DNA of 40,689 nt, taken from positions 1 to 40,689 of the forward strand of contig JANOVT010000359.1 in assembly GCA_031417525.1 (NCBI GenBank), read 5' to 3'. The position numbers were made by a program, and so were the translations under genes. The stretch's first letter is position 1, and every line of letters starts with the position of its first letter. The DNA comes from JAIBBG01 sp031417525. GTDB lineage: Bacteria > Bacteroidota > Bacteroidia > Flavobacteriales_D > Sanyastnellaceae. Of the stretch, positions 32,391-40,670 are shown one piece after another. Below the pieces are notes generated by a model, which was given only the letters and a program-made list of their open reading frames with translations, was not told the DNA's origin and made no database searches.

Positions 32391-35050
32391 AAGTTAAACT
32401 TTAAATTTACGGATGGCAAAAAACCCAACATGCGCAATGAACGCTTCGAGATTGTGAAATCATTCGCATTGCTGCTAGTTCTCAAAGTCAGATATTGGAT
32501 ATCCCGAATATTTATGCGGTTGTATACATTAAAAACTGAAGCCTGAATATTAATGCGAGTGCTGCCTAACACAAAATGATAAGCTGCGGTTACATCCAGC
32601 CTGTGATATTCCGGCAGCCTGGCACTGTTCGGTTTTCCATAGACAGGCAATTTTCTGATTTCGCCATCAGGCAGCTGAAAATTGTATGTTCCAAGCACTG
32701 GTGTATATGGTCTCCCACTTCCAAATACCCAGAAGAGAGAAAAATCCCACCGCTTCAGATTCAATTGATAATTCAGTTTAAGTTCATGACGTTGGTCAAA
32801 AACCTCGGGAACATTCTTTAACTGATACAACATGAAGTTAACCTCCGTTTTCATGATCGAATAACTTAAAACCATGTGATGTCTTTTCACATCTTTCGAA
32901 AGTAAAAAATCTGCTCCAAAAGCTCGCCCCTGACCTATTAAGAATGGAAGATCCACAGTGACATTCGAATTGCCGAAAAGACTCCTGTTTAGAATATTTC
33001 CTTCCGTCAGTTTGTAGTAACTTTCTACATCAAAGGTCCAGTTTTTTTTGTGGAAAACAAATCCCAACATTAGCTGATCTGATTGCAGAATTCCTTTACC
33101 TGAGGACTCTGCAATCCACCAATAATCAGGTGTATTGAGATAAAGGCTTTGAGTCTGCGTTCTTTGTATAAATTGGTGAATGCGGCCAGCGGACGCCTTC
33201 AAGTCAAATGTCTTTTTGATCAACTCAAATTGGATGAGTAAACGCGGTTCAAAATAGAATAATGATGTTTTGCTAAAATAATTCACCCGGACACCCGGCT
33301 TGATTTTAAGTCGTTCGTTCGTTTCATTCTCTTCGCTCAGATAAGCAGAAACAATTATCCCTGTTCTAGTTGTGTCATTCAAAATTGCACCTACTTCATT
33401 CTTCTTCATGGATGATGAAATGGTATTTACCTGAAGACCTGACACGAAATGATGGCCATTGAATTTTCGATTCACTTCGAATCGGCCATCGAAATCATCC
33501 AGCACGGTAAGTTCTGATGTAAACCGCACACTATCTGTCTGAAAAAGTAAATCGTTGATACTATCTGAAGAAAAAAAGCTTCCTGTAAACCGACTGAATC
33601 CTGCCACAAATGTCGAGCTCCAGTCATTCTTCCAAGTTCTTCCCCAGCGAAGAGATGCACCTGCGTTCTTCTTATAGTTCTCGTCTGTATAACTGATGTT
33701 ATGCGGATTTTCAAGTTCCTTATCCGAGCTATCTGCGTATTGAACGTATAGCTGGTCGCGGGAAGTGTATAAACTCAGGTTTAGAAAATCTTTCCTGGTT
33801 GGACGATAAGAGAGTTTAATATTGAAATCCTGAAAGAAAAATTCAGGATCATTTGTCCCGAATGTTTGGGTGCCCTTTTCTGCACTGGTCACTACTGCAG
33901 CATTATAGGTTGTGTTAAAGAGACTTTTATATGTAGGTGAGAAGATGACTTTGGTGAATGCTCTTCGTGCAGCAATAAAAATAGAAGACTTACCGGATGA
34001 GTCTATCGGAGCTTCGAATACAGCTCCAACAGAAAGCGGACCTATATCCACCTGACCCGCACTTTTGTTCAAATTTCCTTCTCTGCCAATAATCTCCACA
34101 ACACCTGCTGCCCTTCCACCAAATCGTGCCTCTGTGATGCCTTTATGAATATTCATCGCCTTGACTGTATTGGCATTAACAGATGTAAATGCACCAAAAA
34201 AATGATCCTGATGATACAAGTTAAAACCATCGAAGGAAATTTGTGTCTGGTCATTATTGCTACCCCGAATGAATAATCCATTGCTTGATTCCTGTGTCGC
34301 ATTGATACCCGGCAGAATTTGTGCAGCACGCATGACGTCAGCTTCACCTGTTCCCTGAGTAACATTTAAAGCCGACGGATTCAACACATGCAAGCCTGGT
34401 ATATAGCCGGTTTTTAGAAAAGACACACCATCAGCCGTAATCATCACATCAGGTAAGAAATTTCTTGTTTCTGAAAGGTAAATGGTTACAAAAGTTTTTC
34501 CCCGAATCTCCCGCGCCGGAATCAATTTAACTTCATATCCCACAAAAAAGACTTCCAACGTATCACTTTCATTCAAAGCCGTGTCGATGGTGAATTGGCC
34601 TTCTGAATTTGCGCTCACTGCGCAAGAGGAATTGGCAATTGTCAATACAGCGAAAGGCAAAAGCTCGCGACTATACGAGTCACGAATTTCCCCACTGACT
34701 ATTGCGGACACTTCACTGCTTTGGTCCTGATCCGAATCAGTATCAGGCGCTCTTTCCTGATAAATCACATAGGTTTCATCCAGCGATTTGAAGACAAACG
34801 TTGTTTCTGCGAGCAACATCTTCAACGCCTGAGCCGGCGTTATGCCGTCAAACTTCCAGGATCCTCTGATCTTGCCCAGTTGAAAACTATCATAGGCAAA
34901 ATTGATTTGATACTTTTCACCCAATTGCTGAAGGACATCACTGACCCGGAAATCTGAAAACTCCTCTTGTATAATCACTTCGGTTTGCGATGAAACAACA
35001 GATCCGACAAGTAGAAATATAAGTGAGATAATTAAACGACTGGTGCGCAT
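32387..35050 (-). CDS. TonB-dependent receptor with STN signalling domain
   Basis: An 887-residue outer-membrane receptor/transducer of the FecA type. The order is signal peptide (to about residue 20), STN domain (about 25-105) with Val-Leu-Gln-Gln-Leu-Gly-Glu-Lys-Tyr-Gln-Ile-Asn-Phe-Ala-Tyr, a carboxypeptidase-D-like regulatory domain (about 115-205), a plug (about 215-325) with Gly-Glu-Ala-Asp-Val-Met-Arg and Ile-Leu-Pro-Gly-Ile-Asn-Ala-Thr, and a 22-strand-type barrel ending Leu-Lys-Phe-Asn-Phe. The STN domain would contact FecR in the periplasm. It starts 11 bases after the ECF sigma stop and overlaps the DUF4249 gene by four bases, so the cluster is one operon. The substrate cannot be read from sequence. 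There is no SusD-type gene, which argues against a standard glycan-uptake locus. Confidence 0.92.
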   Translation of the reverse strand: MRTSRLIISLIFLLVGSVVSSQTEVIIQEEFSDFRVSDVLQQLGEKYQINFAYDSFQLGKIRGSWKFDGITPAQALKMLLAETTFVFKSLDETYVIYQERAPDTDSDQDQSSEVSAIVSGEIRDSYSRELLPFAVLTIANSSCAVSANSEGQFTIDTALNESDTLEVFFVGYEVKLIPAREIRGKTFVTIYLSETRNFLPDVMITADGVSFLKTGYIPGLHVLNPSALNVTQGTGEADVMRAAQILPGINATQESSNGLFIRGSNNDQTQISFDGFNLYHQDHFFGAFTSVNANTVKAMNIHKGITEARFGGRAAGVVEIIGREGNLNKSAGQVDIGPLSVGAVFEAPIDSSGKSSIFIAARRAFTKVIFSPTYKSLFNTTYNAAVVTSAEKGTQTFGTNDPEFFFQDFNIKLSYRPTRKDFLNLSLYTSRDQLYVQYADSSDKELENPHNISYTDENYKKNAGASLRWGRTWKNDWSSTFVAGFSRFTGSFFSSDSINDLLFQTDSVRFTSELTVLDDFDGRFEVNRKFNGHHFVSGLQVNTISSSMKKNEVGAILNDTTRTGIIVSAYLSEENETNERLKIKPGVRVNYFSKTSLFYFEPRLLIQFELIKKTFDLKASAGRIHQFIQRTQTQSLYLNTPDYWWIAESSGKGILQSDQLMLGFVFHKKNWTFDVESYYKLTEGNILNRSLFGNSNVTVDLPFLIGQGRAFGADFLLSKDVKRHHMVLSYSIMKTEVNFMLYQLKNVPEVFDQRHELKLNYQLNLKRWDFSLFWVFGSGRPYTPVLGTYNFQLPDGEIRKLPVYGKPNSARLPEYHRLDVTAAYHFVLGSTRINIQASVFNVYNRINIRDIQYLTLRTSSNANDFTISKRSLRMLGFLPSVNLKFNF

Positions 35051-35061
35051 GGCGATCAGCG

Positions 35062-35643
35062 TTAGATTTCAGTCCCGAGTTGTTCCCGAAAAATCTTCAG
35101 AACCTTGCTCATTCTTTTTTCGATCGCTTTAACTGACAATCCAAGTCGTTCGGCGATTTCAACGTAGGTCAGATCTTCCAACCTATTCATTAGAAAAACC
35201 TCTCGCCCACCTTCTGGTAACGAAGCAATTACACGTTGCAACTTTTCTTCATACTGCGCGATTTCGGCAAGCTTCTCAGGTGTATCGTATTCCCTATCTG
35301 CAGATGGCTTCTTTCTGAATTTGAACAGAAGCTGCTGTCTTTTCAGGTGATTAATGGTATTGTTTTGTGCAATCTTGTATAAGTATGCCTTTACAGTGCT
35401 TTTGTCGATCCGCTGACGAGTTTCCCATAGCTTCAGGAAAGTATCTTGGGTGATGTCTTCGGCAAGATCCGCATCACCACCGCATCGATAATAGATGAAG
35501 TTTCTGATCGGCTTATATAACTCAGTGAATACCTGTTGATACTCAGCCAAGCTCAGCTCTTCAAAATTTTTTTCGGGTCTAAAAATGGAGAGAAACAAAA
35601 TCTTTTCGGGTAAACAATCTGTGGCAATGATACCCACAAACAA
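35062..35643 (-). CDS. ECF-type RNA polymerase sigma factor
   Basis: A sigma-70 family ECF factor of up to 193 residues. Region 2 (about residues 40-110) has Asp-Leu-Ala-Glu-Asp-Ile-Thr-Gln-Asp-Thr-Phe-Leu-Lys-Leu-Trp. Region 4 (about 130-190) has Leu-Pro-Glu-Gly-Gly-Arg-Glu-Val-Phe and a helix-turn-helix Thr-Tyr-Val-Glu-Ile-Ala-Glu-Arg-Leu-Gly-Leu-Ser. It belongs to the FecI-like group paired with FecR. The start is uncertain: no in-frame ATG exists after the TAG at 35653-35655. The candidates are TTG at 35643, GTG at 35637 or TTG at 35598, the last giving a more usual length of 178 residues. It is the first gene of the receptor operon, divergent from the threonine dehydrogenase gene. Confidence 0.88.
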   Translation of the reverse strand: MFVGIIATDCLPEKILFLSIFRPEKNFEELSLAEYQQVFTELYKPIRNFIYYRCGGDADLAEDITQDTFLKLWETRQRIDKSTVKAYLYKIAQNNTINHLKRQQLLFKFRKKPSADREYDTPEKLAEIAQYEEKLQRVIASLPEGGREVFLMNRLEDLTYVEIAERLGLSVKAIEKRMSKVLKIFREQLGTEI

Positions 35644-35822
35644 CTTTAGTCCCTATAGAATTGATTTACATAAAATCACAGATTCGGGTATTTCTCCATT
35701 GAAATAAAAATATGGATAGCGTTTTTTTTATGATCTCACCTATTTCTGCTCGATGAACAAAATGGAAAACCCGATCTCAAATCCGATCAAAAAAACAGCC
35801 CATTCAATGTCCGATTCTGAGT

Positions 35823-35830
35823 TAATTTTG
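35823..35830 (+). promoter_or_regulatory. Candidate -7 element for the threonine dehydrogenase gene
   Basis: TAATTTTG matches the Bacteroidota -7 consensus TAnnTTTG exactly and lies 29 bases upstream of the ATG at 35860. No TTG is seen at the expected -33 spacing, so support is partial. Confidence 0.4.
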
Positions 35831-35859
35831 CTGTCAACAGTAAATGACACTGTACTATT

Positions 35860-36822
35860 ATGCAAGGCAAAATACTCGTGATCGGAGCCTCCGGCCAGAT
35901 CGGAATAGAATTGGTAGGAGCACTTCGGAAGTTAAAAGGTGTGGATCAGGTTATTGCAACGGATATCAAACCTGCAGACGCGCCAGAATTGAAAGACGGC
36001 CCATTCGAAATTCTCAATGTGTTGAATCTCGATGAACTGGAACGGATCATCAAAAAACATCAGATTGCAGAAGTCTATTTGTTGGCTGCATTACTTTCTG
36101 CAACTTCTGAAAAAAATCCGGAGCGCGCCTGGGATTTGAATATGAACGGATTGTTTCATGTTCTTGACCTTGCGAAGAACAAACAGCTCAAGAAAATATT
36201 CTGGCCTAGTTCTATCGCTGTCTTTGGACCATCAACCCCAAAAACGGATACTCCTCAGTATACGATTATGGAGCCAAACAGCGTCTATGGAATATCGAAA
36301 CTTGCCGGCGAACGCTGGTGTGAATATTATCATCAGAAATTCGGAGTCGATGTGCGCAGCCTCAGGTATCCCGGTCTGATCGGTTATAAATCAGATCCCG
36401 GCGGTGGAACTACAGATTATGCCGTAGATATTTTTCATCAGGCAATAGAAAAAGGACATTATGATTGTTTTTTATCGGCAGATACTATGCTGCCCATGAT
36501 GATGATGGAAGATGCAATCCGGGCAACTATCAGCATCATGGAAGCATCGGAAGAGCAAGTCAAAATTCGAAGCAGTTACAATATAGCCGGCTGTAGTTTT
36601 ACACCTGAACAACTTGCATCCCGTATTCAAAAATCAATTCCTGAATTCTCCATCTCATATACGCCGGACTTTCGTCAGCAACTTGCCGACTCATGGCCCG
36701 ACAGTATTGATGATCGATTTGCAAGAACTGACTGGCAATGGAAAGCAGAGTTTGACACTGACAAACTTGTGAATACCATGATCTCAGAGTTACGGCATAG
36801 AAAAAAACCGATTCTTTCGTAA
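35860..36822 (+). CDS. NAD-dependent epimerase/dehydratase-type L-threonine 3-dehydrogenase
   Basis: A 320-residue short-chain dehydrogenase of the extended type that oxidises L-threonine to 2-amino-3-ketobutyrate with NAD. The Rossmann motif Gly9-Ala-Ser-Gly12-Gln-Ile-Gly15 is at the N-terminus. Catalytic residues Ser117/118 (Pro-Ser-Ser-Ile-Ala-Val-Phe-Gly), Tyr143 and Lys147 (Tyr-Gly-Ile-Ser-Lys) are present. The segments Leu-Arg-Tyr-Pro-Gly-Leu and Pro-Gly-Gly-Gly-Thr-Thr-Asp-Tyr-Ala-Val are hallmarks of the bacterial epimerase-like threonine dehydrogenases. Where relatives have Pro-Met-Met-Tyr-Met, this protein has a run of Met. No 2-amino-3-ketobutyrate CoA ligase gene (kbl) is adjacent. 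Another sugar-nucleotide epimerase activity is possible but less likely. Confidence 0.85.
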   Translation: MQGKILVIGASGQIGIELVGALRKLKGVDQVIATDIKPADAPELKDGPFEILNVLNLDELERIIKKHQIAEVYLLAALLSATSEKNPERAWDLNMNGLFHVLDLAKNKQLKKIFWPSSIAVFGPSTPKTDTPQYTIMEPNSVYGISKLAGERWCEYYHQKFGVDVRSLRYPGLIGYKSDPGGGTTDYAVDIFHQAIEKGHYDCFLSADTMLPMMMMEDAIRATISIMEASEEQVKIRSSYNIAGCSFTPEQLASRIQKSIPEFSISYTPDFRQQLADSWPDSIDDRFARTDWQWKAEFDTDKLVNTMISELRHRKKPILS

Positions 36823-36898
36823 CCAACCGATTCCTGTTCACGTATAGGTGGCACTATTCATCAACAATCGAGTTGAATAGGCCTAACGCTATACAGAA

Positions 36899-37795
36899 AT
36901 GAACCAGGTCGTATCATCCATATTCCGAAAAACACTTACTGCTGCAATGTGCCTTACTGTGCTGCAACTTTTTGCTTTTGGCAGCGAAATCAACCAGACT
37001 GATCATAAGGGCCAACGTCAGGGTTATTGGATTATTAAAGGCAACATGGTAGATGACCATGACTACAAGCCAGAAAGCAAAGTAGAAGAAGGTAATTATG
37101 TAGACAATCGCAAAGACGGACTTTGGAAAAGATATTGGCCTAATAACAGGCTTCGCTCTGAAGTGAATTATCAGTCAGGCAAACCAATGGGTGAATACAA
37201 ACTTTTCTATGAAAATGGCAAACTGGAAGAACACAGTAATTGGGTTAACAGTAAAAACACGGGAGAATTCAAGCGCTATTATGCCAATGGTAATCCTCAG
37301 CAACACTTCATTTTTGCTGAAAATGGAAAACGAAACGGTGTTCAACGCTACTACCATGAAAATGGTAAAATTGCGATGGAAGTAAACATTGTCAATGGCA
37401 ATGAATCAGGTTCACTGAAGCGCTATAATCCAGATGGCACACTTGCCGAGGAAAAAACATTCGAGAACGGTGTTGTAAAACAAGGAACCGCTAAACAATA
37501 CAAAGAGGTGACTCCTCAACCTGTTATTGCCAAAGACGTGTATGATGAAAACGTCGGCAATGAAAGCAAAGTTGCAACTGACAAAACAAACAAAGCCACA
37601 TCTTTTAAACCAAATGGATTCAACACTTTATATGATCGTAATGGTGCATTGACACAAGTAGGAGAATTTGTTGAGGGCAGACTTTACGATGGAAAGTGGT
37701 ATCGTTATAACTCCGATGGATTGCTCATTCGTATTGAAATCTACAAAGGAGGGAAATTTGTTGGCTCCGGAGTTATTGGCGAAAATGATCAATAG
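36899..37795 (+). CDS. Secreted MORN-repeat (MORN_2/YwqK-like) protein
   Basis: A 298-residue exported protein. The signal peptide covers about residues 1-28 (Arg-Lys, hydrophobic core, Ala-Phe-Gly-Ser). Six or more MORN_2-type repeats of about 22-24 residues follow, with cores like Gly-Leu-Trp-Lys-Arg-Tyr-Trp, Gly-Glu-Tyr-Lys-Leu-Phe-Tyr-Glu-Asn-Gly-Lys-Leu and Gly-Val-Gln-Arg-Tyr-Tyr-His-Glu-Asn-Gly-Lys-Ile. A less regular linker spans about 195-245, and a last pair of repeats contains Gly-Lys-Trp-Tyr-Arg-Tyr. Databases often label such proteins YwqK-family antitoxin, but no toxin gene is nearby and the protein is exported, so a structural or binding role is more plausible. It is followed by a strong terminator. 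Confidence 0.8.
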   Translation: MNQVVSSIFRKTLTAAMCLTVLQLFAFGSEINQTDHKGQRQGYWIIKGNMVDDHDYKPESKVEEGNYVDNRKDGLWKRYWPNNRLRSEVNYQSGKPMGEYKLFYENGKLEEHSNWVNSKNTGEFKRYYANGNPQQHFIFAENGKRNGVQRYYHENGKIAMEVNIVNGNESGSLKRYNPDGTLAEEKTFENGVVKQGTAKQYKEVTPQPVIAKDVYDENVGNESKVATDKTNKATSFKPNGFNTLYDRNGALTQVGEFVEGRLYDGKWYRYNSDGLLIRIEIYKGGKFVGSGVIGENDQ

Positions 37796-37820
37796 AAATT
37801 TTTCCATCACATAATATTTG

Positions 37821-37851
37821 AGCCATCGCATAAAGCGGTGGCTTTTGTTTG
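37821..37851 (+). terminator. Intrinsic terminator after the MORN-repeat gene
   Basis: AGCCATCGC (37821-37829) pairs with GCGGTGGCT (37835-37843) over nine positions including one G-U wobble, with a 5-base loop, followed by TTTGTTT. It lies 25 bases after the stop codon. Confidence 0.75.
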
Positions 37852-37870
37852 ATCTATGAAATCAATGACT

Positions 37871-37900
37871 CTGCATCACATTCAATCTGCTTTAATTTTG
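37871..37900 (+). promoter_or_regulatory. Candidate promoter for cysS
   Basis: TAATTTTG at 37893-37900 matches the -7 consensus exactly. CTG at 37871-37873, 19 bases upstream, approximates the -33 TTG. The predicted start site would leave a leader of about 90 bases before the cysS ATG at 37995. Confidence 0.4.
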
Positions 37901-37994
37901 TGACCCTCAGAATGCAACACTTTTATTCATTGGATTGTTTGCTTCTCATCATCAAGTACTGAATTAACTATAGACGTATCCTTTTCTTTGCCAT

Positions 37995-39464
37995 ATGGAA
38001 CAAACCCTATTTATTTACAACAGCCTGACGAGAGAAAAAGAGAAATTCGAGCCGATAGTGCCCGGTCATGTTGGATTGTATGTATGCGGACCCACCGTCT
38101 ATAGCGATGTACATCTCGGTAATGTCCGAACGTTTCTCACATTTGATATTGTGAAAAGGTATCTTGAATTCATCGGATATAAAGTCCGCTACGTGCGCAA
38201 TATTACAGATGTAGGTCACTTAACCGGTGATAGTGATGACGGTGAAGATAAAATCGCAAAAAAAGCGAAACTCGAAAATCTGGAACCGATGGAAATCGTG
38301 CAGAAGTACACCAACGGATTTCATGATGTGATGAGGTTATTCAATATTGAAAATCCTTCGATTGAACCGACAGCAACAGGGCATATCATCGAACAAATTG
38401 AAATGATCCAGGAGATTATTGCCAATGGCTATGCATACGAAAGCAATGGTTCAGTGTACTTCGATGTTCGGAAATTCAGTGAGAAGTATGAATACGGCAA
38501 ATTATCAGGTCGGGTGATTGATGAATTATTGGCAAATACCCGTGATCTCGATGGACAAGAAGAAAAACGCGATTCGATTGATTTTGCACTTTGGAAAAAA
38601 GCAGAACCACAACATATCATGAAATGGAAAAGTCCGTGGGGAGAAGGATTCCCAGGATGGCATATCGAATGTTCAGTGATGAGCACGAAATACCTTGGGA
38701 AGGCTTTTGACATTCATGGAGGAGGCATGGATCTGAAGTTTCCACATCATGAATGTGAAATTGCACAGAATGTTGGAGCAACCGGACATGAACCAGTGAG
38801 ATACTGGATGCATGGTAATATGCTCACCATGAATGGAAGAAAGATGGCTAAAAGTGAAGGCAACGGTTTTACACCTGAAGAGCTGGTTACCGGAAATCAC
38901 AAACTGTTGGACCGCGGTTATAGTCCAATGACAGTTCGCTTTTTCTTCTTAATGGGACATTATGCAAGTACACTTGACTTTAGCAATGAAGCGTTGCAAG
39001 CTGCGGAACGCGGATACAAAAGAATGTTGGCCGCTATCAAAACCTTGGAGCAAATCAACCCGTCTCCCGAAGGAGAATTTGACACTTCGCAATTGCTGGC
39101 AGCATGCTATACGGCAATGAACGATGACTTCAATACTCCAATTGTTATCTCGCATTTATTTGAAACAGTTCGTGTGATTAACTCAACGAAAGAAGGTAGT
39201 ATCAAACTGACGGCGCAGCAAATTGAAGAACTGAAAACCATTTTTAGTGATTTCTTTTTTCGTGTCCTGGGACTCGCAGCAGAAGATTCAGGCGAAAACT
39301 CAAAGCTTACTCAATCTCTCATGGAGCTGATTATAGGTCTGCGGGCAGATGCGAAGTCAAAAAAAGACTATGCCACTTCTGATAAACTGAGAGATACTCT
39401 TGCAGAAATAAACATCGAAATCAAAGACACCAAAGACGGAGTTACCTGGAGTCATTCAGAATGA
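37995..39464 (+). CDS. cysS: Cysteinyl-tRNA synthetase
   Basis: Charges tRNA-Cys with cysteine in the cytoplasm. The 489-residue class I synthetase has the zinc ligand Cys31 in Tyr-Val-Cys-Gly-Pro-Thr-Val-Tyr, the HIGH-type motif His40-Leu-Gly-Asn43, Gly-Trp-His-Ile-Glu-Cys-Ser near residue 220, His-Gly-Gly-Gly-Met-Asp-Leu-Lys-Phe-Pro-His-His-Glu near 240 (further zinc ligands) and the KMSKS motif as Lys283-Met-Ala-Lys-Ser287. The C-terminal DALR-type helical domain follows. Length and motif order are standard. The ATG at 37995 is well placed. The stop codon lies inside a short GAATGA hexamer repeat. The M28 peptidase gene follows 47 bases later on the same strand. Confidence 0.96.
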   Translation: MEQTLFIYNSLTREKEKFEPIVPGHVGLYVCGPTVYSDVHLGNVRTFLTFDIVKRYLEFIGYKVRYVRNITDVGHLTGDSDDGEDKIAKKAKLENLEPMEIVQKYTNGFHDVMRLFNIENPSIEPTATGHIIEQIEMIQEIIANGYAYESNGSVYFDVRKFSEKYEYGKLSGRVIDELLANTRDLDGQEEKRDSIDFALWKKAEPQHIMKWKSPWGEGFPGWHIECSVMSTKYLGKAFDIHGGGMDLKFPHHECEIAQNVGATGHEPVRYWMHGNMLTMNGRKMAKSEGNGFTPEELVTGNHKLLDRGYSPMTVRFFFLMGHYASTLDFSNEALQAAERGYKRMLAAIKTLEQINPSPEGEFDTSQLLAACYTAMNDDFNTPIVISHLFETVRVINSTKEGSIKLTAQQIEELKTIFSDFFFRVLGLAAEDSGENSKLTQSLMELIIGLRADAKSKKDYATSDKLRDTLAEINIEIKDTKDGVTWSHSE

Positions 39465-39476
39465 GAATGAGAATGA
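39459..39476 (+). repeat. Three tandem GAATGA hexamers across the cysS stop
   Basis: GAATGA occurs three times in a row; the first copy encodes the last Glu codon and the TGA stop of cysS. It is a minor, low-complexity purine repeat, similar in composition to the heptamer arrays at 29.1 and 40.6 kb. Confidence 0.7.
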
Positions 39477-39511
39477 GGTGAAGTCAATATGCAGAAAAAT
39501 AGAACTCAAAA

Positions 39512-40558
39512 ATGAAAGCAAAACAGATCGTTGGAATTACATTGATTTCACTGCTGGTATTTTCACTGGTCTATACCGGATGCAAAGACGAACCCAAACC
39601 GAAGTCAGTCAAACCTCAGCCAACCACTAAAGTTGATGTTGTAGCTCCTGAATTTTCCGCTGATTCGTCGTTTGCGTTCGTACAAAAACAAGTTGATTTT
39701 GGTCCACGTGTTCCAAATACAAGATCTCACATAGCCTGCGCTGACTGGCTATCCGCGTCACTCAAAACTTTTGGCGCACAAGTCACCGATCAAACATTAC
39801 AAGTAAAAGCTTACGACGGAACACTTCTGAATGGAAGAAATATCATCGCTTCATTTCAACCTGAAAAAAAGAATCGCATCATGCTTTGTGCACATTGGGA
39901 TACTCGACCTTATGCGGATAAAGACAACGACAAGTCAAAATGGAAAACCCCAATTGATGGCGCGAATGATGGTGCAAGCGGTGTAGGAGTGTTGATGGAA
40001 ATCAGCCGGATCATCAGTAAACAGCCAACAGATATTGGAATTGACATCATGCTATTCGATGTTGAAGATTATGGAACGCCTGAGTTTGTTGGCGATGATT
40101 ACAAGGACGTTCTCAATGAAAACTTTATTACTTCCTGGTGTTTGGGATCTCAGTATTGGGTAAAAAATCCGCATGTGAAAAATTACAATCCCCGTTTTGG
40201 AATCTTATTGGACATGGTGGGTTCTGCCGATGCCCAATTCAACAAAGAAAAATATTCGGGTGAAGTTGCTTCAGATGTTTTAGGCCTTGTATGGAATACT
40301 GCGTCCAAACTGGGCTACGGATCCCTTTTTCTTGATCAGGAAGTAGATGGTGTAATTGATGATCATGTGATGTTGAATCGCGGAGGCTACCGGTGCATTG
40401 ACATCATTGATACACGGCCACAAGTGATGGCAATGGGATTAGGCGGATACAAATTTGGGAACTATCATCACACACATCAGGACAACATCAAGCTGATAGA
40501 CAAGAACACACTAAAAGCTGTCGGACAAACATTACTCCAGGTCATTTACAATCAATAA
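39512..40558 (+). CDS. M28-family zinc peptidase / glutaminyl cyclase-like lipoprotein
   Basis: A 348-residue predicted lipoprotein (lipobox Val-Tyr-Thr-Gly-Cys, Cys24) with a Lys/Pro linker and an M28 alpha/beta metallopeptidase domain. Probable zinc-site residues are His128 in Cys-Ala-His-Trp-Asp, Asp153 in Ala-Asn-Asp-Gly-Ala-Ser-Gly and Glu185 in Phe-Asp-Val-Glu-Asp-Tyr-Gly, plus a late His in Tyr-His-His-Thr-His-Gln-Asp. The Ala-His-Trp-Asp and Phe-Asp-x-Glu-Asp pattern is close to bacterial relatives of animal-type glutaminyl-peptide cyclotransferases. It may therefore form N-terminal pyroglutamate on exported proteins, or act as an aminopeptidase; sequence alone does not decide. It starts 47 bases after cysS. 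Confidence 0.88.
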   Translation: MKAKQIVGITLISLLVFSLVYTGCKDEPKPKSVKPQPTTKVDVVAPEFSADSSFAFVQKQVDFGPRVPNTRSHIACADWLSASLKTFGAQVTDQTLQVKAYDGTLLNGRNIIASFQPEKKNRIMLCAHWDTRPYADKDNDKSKWKTPIDGANDGASGVGVLMEISRIISKQPTDIGIDIMLFDVEDYGTPEFVGDDYKDVLNENFITSWCLGSQYWVKNPHVKNYNPRFGILLDMVGSADAQFNKEKYSGEVASDVLGLVWNTASKLGYGSLFLDQEVDGVIDDHVMLNRGGYRCIDIIDTRPQVMAMGLGGYKFGNYHHTHQDNIKLIDKNTLKAVGQTLLQVIYNQ

Positions 40559-40603
40559 TCACTGCTGTCCGACAAAAAGTGTTTGGGATCAAGCTATTCC
40601 TCT

Positions 40604-40670
40604 TCGAAGTAAGGAGAAGTCAGAAGTCAGAAGTCAGAAGTCAGAAGTAAGAGGTCAGTAGTAAGAGGGT
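40604..40670. repeat. Third heptamer array (AGAAGTC unit)
   Basis: From 40615 there are four perfect AGAAGTC copies, then AGAAGTA, AGAGGTC, AGTAGTA and AGAGGGT. The array is preceded by TCGAAGTAAG at 40604-40613, a 10-mer that also immediately precedes the first array (29061-29070). It lies about 55 bases after the M28 peptidase stop. Confidence 0.9.
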
